IMG/VR virus record: IMGVR_UViG_3300046656_000193
Coordinates: 1-27,996 of that record
Source: a virus
Length of the DNA stretch: 27,996 nt
Reading direction: 5' to 3' (one strand)
Position numbers and translations under genes: made by a program. The notes beneath the pieces were generated by a model that had not been told where the DNA came from, did no database searches, and was given only the letters and a program-made list of their open reading frames with translations. This document shows, one piece after another, positions 22,342-27,996 of the stretch. Numbering within the stretch: position 1 is the first letter of the stretch; each line of letters begins with the position of its first letter.

Positions 22342-22571
22342 TTTTTCGGCGCCTTCGGCAACATCACGATGATCGTATCTGGATATTTCGAGCACGCGCA
22401 AATGTCGTGACCGTTGACGTTGCTCGCCGCACTTGACCATCGCTGTTGCTCTCTGCAGAGCTTGGAACAGCGCCACTCGCGGGCATCCTGCGGAGCGTAG
22501 AAAAGCGCTATGTACGCTGCGGACAAAAATAGCCCCGTAACAACAGCTGACGTTGGTCCGAATATCTTCAT
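22338..22571 (-). CDS. small membrane-anchored Cys-rich protein
   Basis: 77 residues starting MKIFGPTSAVVTGLFLSAAY. One N-terminal hydrophobic segment (about 8-26) acts as an anchor or signal. Behind it are four cysteines (EWRCSKLCREQ and HDICACSKYP), possibly disulphide-bonded outside the membrane. It overlaps the two-helix membrane gene upstream by ATGA. A part in lysis or superinfection exclusion is possible; nothing proves either. Confidence 0.65.
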   Translation of the reverse strand: MKIFGPTSAVVTGLFLSAAYIALFYAPQDAREWRCSKLCREQQRWSSAASNVNGHDICACSKYPDTIIVMLPKAPKK

Positions 22572-22759
22572 CTCGACCCCTTCTGCGCGCGGTACGCAAA
22601 CACTCCACACAGTGACGCACTCACTGCGTTGACGGCCGCGATAGGCGCGTGAAACGCAACCTCGCCAGCACTGAGCAGAAACAGGCTGCCCAGAGAAACA
22701 CCGGCCATCAGGCACCCGACGATGACCCAACATGCGCACTCGAGCGATGGTGGTCTCAT
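22568..22759 (-). CDS. small two-helix membrane protein (holin-like?)
   Basis: 63 residues with two hydrophobic segments, ACWVIVGCLMAGVSLGSLFL (9-28) and APIAAVNAVSASLCGVFAY (38-56), and a basic tail AQKGSR. Size and topology would suit a class II holin, but no endolysin is near, so this is only a possibility. The ATG overlaps the TGA that ends the interrupted gene upstream. Confidence 0.65.
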   Translation of the reverse strand: MRPPSLECACWVIVGCLMAGVSLGSLFLLSAGEVAFHAPIAAVNAVSASLCGVFAYRAQKGSR

Positions 22760-22974
22760 GGCTCTTCCTCAGAATAAATCACGTATGTACCATCTTCTGG
22801 AACGTGCTCGGCTACAACGTCATCAGGCCAAGCGCCGAGGGTCCAATCGGCTTACTGGATTAGACCTGTAGGATTGCTTCGGATAAGACCGCCGACTACG
22901 GAAAGCTTACGCGGGCAAGCGAGCAGGAACGCGTCAAACGCTTCTCGATGCGTGAAACATCGTTTGCGCTTCAT
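22756..22974 (-). pseudogene. small gene interrupted by an in-frame TAA
   Basis: The frame starts ATG at 22974 (TGATG overlap with the upstream stop) and reads MKRKRCFTHREAFDAFLLAC, then PRKLSVVGGLIRSNPTGLIQ, then TAA. It continues in the same frame as ADWTLGAWPDDVVAEHVPED then GTYVIYSEEEP, ending at a TGA that overlaps the next ATG. Both halves look coding and keep the operon's stop/start geometry at both ends. A point mutation to TAA, or stop-codon readthrough, would explain it. Confidence 0.55.
22852..22974 (-). CDS. 40-residue product of the interrupted gene
   Basis: If TAA at 22852-22854 is honoured, this is the translated part: 40 residues, basic at the N-terminus, with a hydrophobic helix (AFDAFLLACPRKLSVVGG). 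It begins with TGATG overlap. The 31 residues after the stop would then be untranslated or read through. Confidence 0.45.
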   Translation of the reverse strand: MKRKRCFTHREAFDAFLLACPRKLSVVGGLIRSNPTGLIQ

Positions 22975-23300
22975 CACTCAGGCTCCTGGATAGGACCGGC
23001 CCATTCATAGTCAGCCGGCCAACCGAACGCCATGTCATTTTCTTCGACCAGACACGTGAACGCTTTTGCCGCAGAGTGCCTTATCCAATACCTACCAGGC
23101 ACGCTTGGAGTTTTGTGCGTCCACTTCAGCCGCGTCGCGCCAAGAGCACGATCTGCGACAGCACGAGGCACCGTAGGAATGCTATCGATCACCTCAAGCA
23201 GGCCGCTTACCGTTTTGACGTCGACAACTCGCGCGCCCATCTCGATCAGAGCGCGCGCATCGGCCACGTAATCGCGATCAGGCATCTTCTGGCTACTCAT
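22974..23300 (-). CDS. hypothetical phage protein, C-terminal Trp/Pro strand motif
   Basis: 108 residues starting MSSQKMPDRDYVADARALIE (ATG 23300; a GTG lies three bases before). The AGGAG of the site overlaps the upstream stop. The N-terminal half is helix (GLLEVIDSIPTVPRAVADRA). The C-terminal half, WTHKTPSVPGRYWIRHS then ADYEWAGPIQEPE, is the P-x-x-PG-x-YW strand pattern common in small phage accessory proteins. Function unknown. Confidence 0.7.
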   Translation of the reverse strand: MSSQKMPDRDYVADARALIEMGARVVDVKTVSGLLEVIDSIPTVPRAVADRALGATRLKWTHKTPSVPGRYWIRHSAAKAFTCLVEENDMAFGWPADYEWAGPIQEPE

Positions 23301-23305
23301 CACTC

Positions 23306-24214
23306 CTACCTATCCGGCAACATGCCGCGCTTCGTAAGCTCTTCTGTTACACGCAATCGACCATGCCTTACAACAGCTTTCAACTCGCCGACTGACACGC
23401 TCAGGCGGTCCGCAAGCGCCTCGTACGTCGGCATCTCCGCGGGCTCCTTGGGTGATTTCGGCGCAGTTGCACCGGGCGTCCTGGACATCAACACGGCCAT
23501 GCATTGTGCCGCAGTCAACAATCGATGAGCGCCATCATCGTACGCCGCTTCAAGCGCCTGGCGCACGTGGACGATGTCATCTGCACGGCGCATTTGCGGG
23601 TCGTCTGGTCGCGATTGGCCGCTATCCGTGTTCAAGTCGCCTCGCTCTGCGCGCGCGAGCATAAAGCCTGTTGCGCTTGGCGCTGCGCGGTCGTGGGCCT
23701 CGTAGTTGGCAAGGTCGACCAGTGCGGCGTTCAACGTGCGCCATCGCGGCAAGGCGCGGTCTGGTTCGCTGCGCGTTACGTCGTGTCGACTGGGAGCGGC
23801 GTACTCCCAACGGACCATCGAGTCTTCGTGTTTGCAGACGTCGCACTGTTTGCAACGCGCATCGTAGGCGTCATCATCGTCTTGTGTGCCGTACATGGGC
23901 ACTGCCAACGGCTCGCCGTCTGTGGAGCTGCAGACTTGCGACCACTCGGCAGGCGACAAACGAGGTGGTGCGTCGGCTGTTGGATACGCAGTCGCTTGCG
24001 CAAACGCGCTCACAAGCTCGCCGCGAAACTCGACTTCGCCGATTGCCTTCGGACGCTTCTTCTCGGACGTCGACTGGCGCAAACGCTTGACGCAAAGACC
24101 GCACGTAACCAGCGCCATCTCTACTTCGGTTGGCACGTTGAGGTAGCCGCAGTAAGCACGGCGCAACGCGTGGCCGGGCGTGGAGGCGTCGAGGTGGATC
24201 TTGATGGGCTTCAT
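23306..24214 (-). CDS. putative regulatory protein with two Cys clusters and a C-terminal HTH
   Basis: 302 residues starting MKPIKIHLDASTPGHALRRA at ATG 24214, chosen because it overlaps the stop of the membrane micro-gene (ATGA). N-terminal cysteines (YCGYLN ... VTCGLCVKRL) may bind metal, and a second cluster RCKQCDVCKHE lies mid-protein. The C-terminus (MPTYEALADRLSVSVGELKA then VVRHGRLRVTEEL) looks like a helix-turn-helix of the sigma-region-4/Q-antiterminator kind. It could regulate phage genes; this is inference. Confidence 0.65.
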   Translation of the reverse strand: MKPIKIHLDASTPGHALRRAYCGYLNVPTEVEMALVTCGLCVKRLRQSTSEKKRPKAIGEVEFRGELVSAFAQATAYPTADAPPRLSPAEWSQVCSSTDGEPLAVPMYGTQDDDDAYDARCKQCDVCKHEDSMVRWEYAAPSRHDVTRSEPDRALPRWRTLNAALVDLANYEAHDRAAPSATGFMLARAERGDLNTDSGQSRPDDPQMRRADDIVHVRQALEAAYDDGAHRLLTAAQCMAVLMSRTPGATAPKSPKEPAEMPTYEALADRLSVSVGELKAVVRHGRLRVTEELTKRGMLPDR

Positions 24215-24285
24215 TTGTTGAATCCAACTGAGGCGCCGACCATGCTCACCATTATGAAAACGAAAAACACTAATACCGCCGCCAT
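24211..24285 (-). CDS. 24-residue single-helix membrane peptide
   Basis: MAAVLVFFVFIMVSMVGASV then GFNK, ending TGA. It is nearly all hydrophobic. It starts inside the end of the preceding 38-residue gene and stops in ATGA overlap with the next gene, the same coupling as its neighbours, which supports translation despite its size. Small phage membrane peptides can act on host pumps or lysis; its target is unknown. Confidence 0.5.
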   Translation of the reverse strand: MAAVLVFFVFIMVSMVGASVGFNK

Positions 24286-24386
24286 TCGATGAACGTTTTG
24301 AACACGCGCTCTGCGACCTCTGGAGAGTCGAATGGTTCCGACAATCGACGATACAAATCAGGATCTTCAATCATCGCGTCTTGCAT
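24270..24386 (-). CDS. 38-residue acidic micro-protein
   Basis: MQDAMIEDPDLYRRLSEPFD then SPEVAERVFKTFIEWRRY, ending TAG. A perfect GGAGG lies seven bases before the ATG, one of the best sites in this region. The start lies 20 bases inside the end of the upstream repeat gene. It is helical and amphipathic. Function unknown. Confidence 0.6.
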   Translation of the reverse strand: MQDAMIEDPDLYRRLSEPFDSPEVAERVFKTFIEWRRY

Positions 24387-24795
24387 TTTCGACCTCCAGC
24401 TTCGTTTCGTTAGCATGTTTTGCGGCCAAAATCATCGTCTTTCGATAGGACATAATGCTGCGTTTGCCGCGTTGCTCGCGCACTGTGGAGATGGCCACTC
24501 CATGTCGCTTGGCGATGTTCGCATCCGTGTCAGTACCGAGCCCTCCGTTGTCCCATTCGATCTGTACACGACTACACGCCACTCCAATGCGCAGCCGGTT
24601 TTGTGTCACTCGCTCACGACTGCAGCCAAGGTCAGCAGCCACCGCATCGTCTGTGTGCACGCCTAAACCTGGCACCGAGTGCCAATCGATATAGCGGCGG
24701 TCAGCGCGTGCACGCGGTTTACTGACTCGTGTCGGTTCGCTGGTTTCTGGCGGCATTGGCGCGCGCCGAGAAGGACTGAGTCTTACGTTTTTCAT
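24367..24795 (-). CDS. HTH-repeat protein, 2 units
   Basis: 142 residues starting MKNVRLSPSRRAPMPPETSE at ATG 24795 (ATGA with the upstream gene). After a Pro/Arg-rich, probably disordered, N-terminus come two repeat units at about 36 (IDWHSVPGLGVHTDDAVAAD) and 79 (IEWDNGGLGTDTDANIAKRH), each followed by a recognition-helix-like part (GCSRERVTQNRLRIGV; GVAISTVREQRGKRSI). A charged tail follows. Likely DNA-binding; last member of the array. Confidence 0.75.
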   Translation of the reverse strand: MKNVRLSPSRRAPMPPETSEPTRVSKPRARADRRYIDWHSVPGLGVHTDDAVAADLGCSRERVTQNRLRIGVACSRVQIEWDNGGLGTDTDANIAKRHGVAISTVREQRGKRSIMSYRKTMILAAKHANETKLEVENARRDD

Positions 24796-25352
24796 CGGGC
24801 CACCACAAACGGTTTGATTCCTAGCTTGCGGCGAGCACGGCCTATTCTCGACGCAGACACGCCGAGCTCGTTTGCAATCTCTGGATCTGGCTTGAGGCCG
24901 AGTGGAATCGTTGAGTAGTCGATATTCAAACACACGCTCTTCGGCGCAAACGCCGGGACACCCATCCGTCGGCGCACCATCGAGACCAGCGATCTATGAC
25001 ATCCGACCTCAACCGAAACATCGAAGTCGGAGCGCGTACCTAGACCAACACTCGACCAGTCAACGTCATCCAAAAGCGCGCAAAACGCCGCTATACCGAG
25101 CATCTTACGCGCACGCCATACGGTCGTTTCGCTCACCCCAATACGCTTGGCTATCGCGCCGTCTGTACGCCTTCCGAGTGGCTGCGTTGACCAGTCAATC
25201 TTGCTCGCTTCTTTGAATGACTTGATGCCTCTGATTTGCCTGTGCCATCGAATGGTATCTTTGTGGCGGCGCAGCAACTTGCCAAGCGCTGCGTCGGTCA
25301 TTTCTCCGAGTGGCACCGCGTTCCAATCGATATTCGTCCGCGCGCGCTTCAT
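24792..25352 (-). CDS. HTH-repeat protein, 4 units
   Basis: 186 residues starting MKRARTNIDWNAVPLGEMTD (ATG 25352, ATGA overlap). Units begin at 8, 52, 97 and 144. The best are IDWSTQPLGRRTDGAIAKRI with GVSETTVWRARKMLGI, and IDYSTIPLGLKPDPEIANEL with GVSASRIGRARRKLGI. The whole protein is repeats, with no other domain. Helix-loop-helix with a basic third helix suggests each unit is an HTH, making this a tandem DNA-binding protein. Spacings of 44-47 residues are regular. Confidence 0.8.
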   Translation of the reverse strand: MKRARTNIDWNAVPLGEMTDAALGKLLRRHKDTIRWHRQIRGIKSFKEASKIDWSTQPLGRRTDGAIAKRIGVSETTVWRARKMLGIAAFCALLDDVDWSSVGLGTRSDFDVSVEVGCHRSLVSMVRRRMGVPAFAPKSVCLNIDYSTIPLGLKPDPEIANELGVSASRIGRARRKLGIKPFVVAR

Positions 25353-26191
25353 GGCTGCGCCCTCATCGGCGGAATGCCGAGCTCTTGACGGCGGCGCCAT
25401 ATCGTCGACTCAGCGACACCGTGCTCGGCTGCCAGGACGTAGTCGAACTCTTTGCCGAGTCTGGCCAAGTCGACTGGTTTTCTGCGCTGGCGACGGCCGA
25501 TCGCCTTCACACGGCGTGCTGCGACTTTGCGGGTTGTGGTTTCGAGAAGCGCTGCCACCACCGCGTCAGAGTAAGACTGGCACAACTCCATAGCGCGCTC
25601 CCAGTCGACTTGCGGCGACTGCGGTTTGATCCCGGCCTTGCAGCGGTGGTACGAAATCGCGCCACGCTTGCAGCCGAGCTCTTCGGCCAACTCTGCGTTC
25701 GTCTTCTTCGCGTGCAAATCGATGGCGCTCCAATCGATTGAGTACCGCGCATGGGCCGCACGGGCTGGCGCGATGCCGAGCCGTTTGCGAAGCTTGCGTA
25801 TCGTCTGCTTCGTGCGGCCTGTCAGAGCGCCAACTTCGCCGTCTGGTTTTACACCGATGCCCATCGCTACCCAATCGATTTCAGCAGGCACAAACGCTTT
25901 GATGCCACGTCTCGCTCGGGCGTTGTGCACGACTGAACGCGCGCAGCCGAGGCGGTCCGCTATCACGCTGTCTGGCTCTTTGCCGAGTGGTTCTTTGGAC
26001 CAATCGTATCGGAACCGTGGCTCTGGCTTTGGGCGCTGTTTTGTGGACTTCGCGCGGCCAGAAGACGGCAGGCCGCGGTACATGCGCGCGCGCTCCACTT
26101 GGTACTTCGAATGGCCAGTTTCAGCGGCTATCACTCGATCGGACTTGGCGCCGAGCGCGATGGAGTCCCAATACTTGTCGGACGGCTGCAT
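25349..26191 (-). CDS. HTH-repeat protein, 6 units
   Basis: 280 residues, the longest member of the array. Units begin at about 7, 62, 105, 152, 195 and 240. Clear copies are YDWSKEPLGKEPDSVIADRL with GCARSVVHNARARRGI, and IDWSAIDLHAKKTNAELAEE with GCKRGAISYHRCKAGI. The first and second are separated by a basic Pro-rich linker (STKQRPKPEPRFR). The fifth and sixth are degenerate (VDWERAMELCQSYSDAVVAA; VDLARLGKEFDYVLAAEHGV). No catalytic motif. The ATG follows the upstream stop by two bases. Confidence 0.8.
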   Translation of the reverse strand: MQPSDKYWDSIALGAKSDRVIAAETGHSKYQVERARMYRGLPSSGRAKSTKQRPKPEPRFRYDWSKEPLGKEPDSVIADRLGCARSVVHNARARRGIKAFVPAEIDWVAMGIGVKPDGEVGALTGRTKQTIRKLRKRLGIAPARAAHARYSIDWSAIDLHAKKTNAELAEELGCKRGAISYHRCKAGIKPQSPQVDWERAMELCQSYSDAVVAALLETTTRKVAARRVKAIGRRQRRKPVDLARLGKEFDYVLAAEHGVAESTIWRRRQELGIPPMRAQP

Positions 26192-26193
26192 GG

Positions 26194-26862
26194 CTACTTA
26201 CCCGACGCTTTGATTGACGCCGTGAACGAGGGGATGCCTCGACGCGTCCGAGCCTCTCGCACGACCGATTCACTACAGCCACGCTCCTTGGCAATCGTCG
26301 TGTCGTAACGTTGACCGAGGTCTACCAGATCCCAATCAATGCCTTTGATGCTGCTTGGCACGCAAGGAGCTATACCGAGCGCCAAGCGGTGCATCCTGAC
26401 AGTCGATTTTCTGCAGCCGAGTTCAGCCGCCAAAGCTCTGTCTGTCCTCTTGCCGAGATCCACTTTCGACCAGTCGAGCGCGCGAATAGGCTCTTTGTAA
26501 GGTTCTATTCCGAGCTTGCGTCTGTGTTCTCTTACAGTTTCTTTTTTCATGCCGAATCGCTCTGCGATGGCGCCATCCGATTCAGTGCCTAGCCCGCATG
26601 CGTGCCAGTCTACCGTCTGCTTTGACGCTGCATACGGAGCAATCCCGCGCGCGCGCCTGGCCTTCCCGACTGCGTGCTTTGAGCATCCAGCTTCGGACGC
26701 AATCGTCTCGTCGCTTCTCGTGCCGAGGCCATATGGAGTCCAATCAAAGCCAGGTTTGATTTGGACGAACCGCATTTTTTGCTGCTCAACCTCGCGCTTG
26801 AGAACTTCAAGAAACGGATCTTTCTTTCGCGCGAGAGCGACTAACGGATGCATGTCATTCAC
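26194..26862 (-). CDS. HTH-repeat protein, 4 units
   Basis: 222 residues from a GTG at 26862, chosen because AGGAG lies seven bases before it and it sits at the upstream gene's end. ATG at 26853 or 26889 are alternatives. A charged helical N-terminus (PFLEVLKREVEQQKMRFVQI) precedes four very regular units at 39, 84, 129 and 175, for example VDWHACGLGTESDGAIAERF with GMKKETVREHRRKLGI, and LDWSKVDLGKRTDRALAAEL with GCRKSTVRMHRLALGI. The spacing is 45-46 residues. Confidence 0.8.
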   Translation of the reverse strand: MNDMHPLVALARKKDPFLEVLKREVEQQKMRFVQIKPGFDWTPYGLGTRSDETIASEAGCSKHAVGKARRARGIAPYAASKQTVDWHACGLGTESDGAIAERFGMKKETVREHRRKLGIEPYKEPIRALDWSKVDLGKRTDRALAAELGCRKSTVRMHRLALGIAPCVPSSIKGIDWDLVDLGQRYDTTIAKERGCSESVVREARTRRGIPSFTASIKASGK

Positions 26863-27169
26863 TGGTCTGCTCCTTTTTGTGGTGGCCATGAGCTTTGATT
26901 CCAAGCGCCTTGCGGGCGCTGTAAACAGTTGAATTCGAGCAACGCAGCAACACTGCCAATTGCAAATCTGGCATCTCGCCAAGAGGCTGTTTATGCCAAT
27001 CGATCAGCGTAGGCCTGCGCGGCGTGCACTTCGGAGCGACGCCAAGCGATTCTCGAAAACGCTTCACGAACGCGCGGTCTACGCCGTGTAGACGAGCGCA
27101 AGCGCTGTCGGACATCTGCCCTACGTCGCGACGTAGGTTGGCCATTACGAATTTGACAGCGGCTCTCAC
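26855..27169 (-). CDS. HTH-repeat protein, 2 units
   Basis: 104 residues starting MRAAVKFVMANLRRDVGQMS (ATG overlaps the upstream stop). The first unit is diverged (about 12-46: VGQMSDSACARLHGVDRAFV then KRFRESLGV), and the second is typical (56-95: IDWHKQPLGEMPDLQLAVLL with RCSNSTVYSARKALGI). The tail is His/Lys-rich. Probably a small DNA-binding protein. Confidence 0.75.
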   Translation of the reverse strand: MRAAVKFVMANLRRDVGQMSDSACARLHGVDRAFVKRFRESLGVAPKCTPRRPTLIDWHKQPLGEMPDLQLAVLLRCSNSTVYSARKALGIKAHGHHKKEQTSE

Positions 27170-27321
27170 AGCTTGAATTCCTCTTCGTACGGGTCAATCT
27201 CGCGGTCGGCGCGTTTGGCAGCTTGGACCAGCATCAACGCTCCGATGCCAATGGTCGCGCCTGAACTCAGCACGACCCAAAACCAGAACGCCGAATCGAT
27301 AACACGGAACAAACAGGTCAT
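27166..27321 (-). CDS. 51-residue single-pass membrane protein
   Basis: Starts MTCLFRVIDSAFWFWVVLSS at ATG 27321, which overlaps the upstream stop by ATGA; the longer frame is a shadow. One hydrophobic segment (about 11-33, AFWFWVVLSSGATIGIGALM), then an acidic cytoplasmic-type tail (REIDPYEEEFKL). It lies inside the HTH-repeat operon. Function unknown. Confidence 0.6.
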   Translation of the reverse strand: MTCLFRVIDSAFWFWVVLSSGATIGIGALMLVQAAKRADREIDPYEEEFKL

Positions 27322-27593
27322 GGCCTGACCTTTCGTTTCTTGAGCCTTGCGGCGTTGGCCTTGCCGACTTCGCAGCGCTTGCATGCGTCTTCGCGCGCGG
27401 CTTCGTGGCGAGCGGCGCATTGCTTGACCGCAAGACGGCAGCGGTAAGGTTTGCAGTCTTGGACTGAGACATCTACACCGAGACGAGACACGTTGAATTC
27501 ATCACCTGGCACAGATGCCAGGTTGCGAAGTTTGGCATCTTCCAGCCGCTGACTCGCGGCGATTTCTCGCACTGATTTCCAGAAATCGCTCAT
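27318..27593 (-). CDS. Cys-rich hypothetical protein
   Basis: 91 residues starting MSDFWKSVREIAASQRLEDA at ATG 27593 (ATGA overlap). The second half holds C-x4-C-x6-C ... H ... C-x2-C (DCKPYRCRLAVKQCAARHE and DACKRCEVGKA), a plausible zinc site, and ends in a strongly basic tail (ARLKKRKVRP). It may bind nucleic acid. Family not recognised. Confidence 0.6.
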   Translation of the reverse strand: MSDFWKSVREIAASQRLEDAKLRNLASVPGDEFNVSRLGVDVSVQDCKPYRCRLAVKQCAARHEAAREDACKRCEVGKANAARLKKRKVRP

Positions 27594-27996
27594 GCGTGAA
27601 CTTCTCTCTTTCGCGGCGGCGGTGGGCATTGTTTACACGTTACGGCAGACGTCGAGTGGCCCGAGTGACATGGCTCGCCGTGACCGCATCGATGGCCGAA
27701 TAGGCCGAACCAAACATCTTTCGCGTGCGTCACTGGAGCTGTCTGGCGGCACTCGCCGCACTTCTTGTAGACGATCGCGGCTACAGGCTTCGGCGCAAGG
27801 ATACGTGGCGTTTTTGGTGACGCCAGCGCGGTCGCTTTTCTTTTGACGCGCTCCATTTTAGCGATCGCAGCAATGCGATCTGTCGGCGCGCGAGGCAGCT
27901 CGAACATCGGAATTCGCATCTTGCGGCGCATCGCTGACACGGTAGACGAGTAGCATCCGACCATGCGCGCGATGTCCGAATCTGGCATTTCGCCGA
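27590..27996 (-). CDS. HTH-repeat plus zinc-ribbon protein, partial (N-terminus outside window)
   Basis: The open frame runs off the right edge: codons for GE precede an ATG at 27988, so the phrase GEMPDSDIARMVGCYSSTVS is the repeat signature and the gene starts outside. After that unit ends (AMRRKMRIPMFEL) comes a basic linker, then KKCGECRQTAP, HRCGHGEPCHSGH and VTCKQC, a Cys/His cluster fitting a zinc ribbon. Repeat and ribbon in one protein is not seen in the other members here. Confidence 0.75.
   Translation of the reverse strand, partial: GEMPDSDIARMVGCYSSTVSAMRRKMRIPMFELPRAPTDRIAAIAKMERVKRKATALASPKTPRILAPKPVAAIVYKKCGECRQTAPVTHAKDVWFGLFGHRCGHGEPCHSGHSTSAVTCKQCPPPPRKREVHA

Noticed and set aside
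23504-24292. 262-residue plus-strand ORF
   Set aside because: Antisense to the putative regulator and the membrane micro-gene, both of which fit the coupled operon. No motif seen in the plus-strand translation.
1-27996. tRNA genes, CRISPR arrays and insertion sequences
   Set aside because: No cloverleaf-like stretch, direct-repeat/spacer pattern or transposase-like ORF was noticed on either strand by reading; a dedicated search was not possible.

Overview
The window is part of a tailed bacteriophage (or prophage) genome with a contractile tail. Every gene I can support lies on the minus strand, so transcription runs from high to low coordinates, and 'upstream' below means higher coordinates. 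The gene order tail completion - small DUF2635-type protein - sheath - tube - frameshifted chaperone - tape measure - DNA_circ_N protein is that of phage Mu. The head module (two terminase subunits, portal, Mu-F/SPP1-gp7-type head protein, scaffold with a coiled coil, major capsid protein) is of the general HK97-fold type. No transposase, integrase, repressor, lysin, tRNA or CRISPR array is visible. The host is probably Gram-negative (a lipobox protein is encoded and the tail is Mu-like), but this is inference.

Layout. (1) 1-6423: tail module and head-tail connectors. (2) 6420-14747: capsid, scaffold, minor head, portal and terminases. (3) about 14978-15227: the only sizeable gap, holding an inverted repeat and a possible promoter for the structural operon. 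(4) 15228-24386: a dense accessory operon of small genes, mostly joined by ATGA or TGATG stop/start overlaps. It includes a Trp-repeat protein ending in a HigA-like segment, an ASCH-like protein, an excisionase-like HTH protein, a SLOG/YspA-like protein, a protein with weak DUF2829-like modules, a lipoprotein metzincin protease, several membrane micro-proteins and one gene interrupted by an in-frame stop. (5) 24367-27996: six genes, most of them adjacent, built from tandem repeats of a 43-47-residue putative helix-turn-helix unit with the signature [IV]DW-x4-LG-x3-D-x2-IA-x3-G-x5-V-x3-RR-x2-GI. About 19 copies are visible and the first gene runs off the window.

Two canonical -1 ribosomal slippery heptamers stand out. 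GGGAAAA in the tail chaperone gene opens a 52-residue extension, as expected for this family. CCCTTTA in the minor head gene joins two ORFs into a 465-residue protein and is followed four bases later by a stem-loop. The best candidates for something undescribed are the multi-gene HTH-repeat array, the Trp-repeat/HigA-like protein and the minor-head frameshift.
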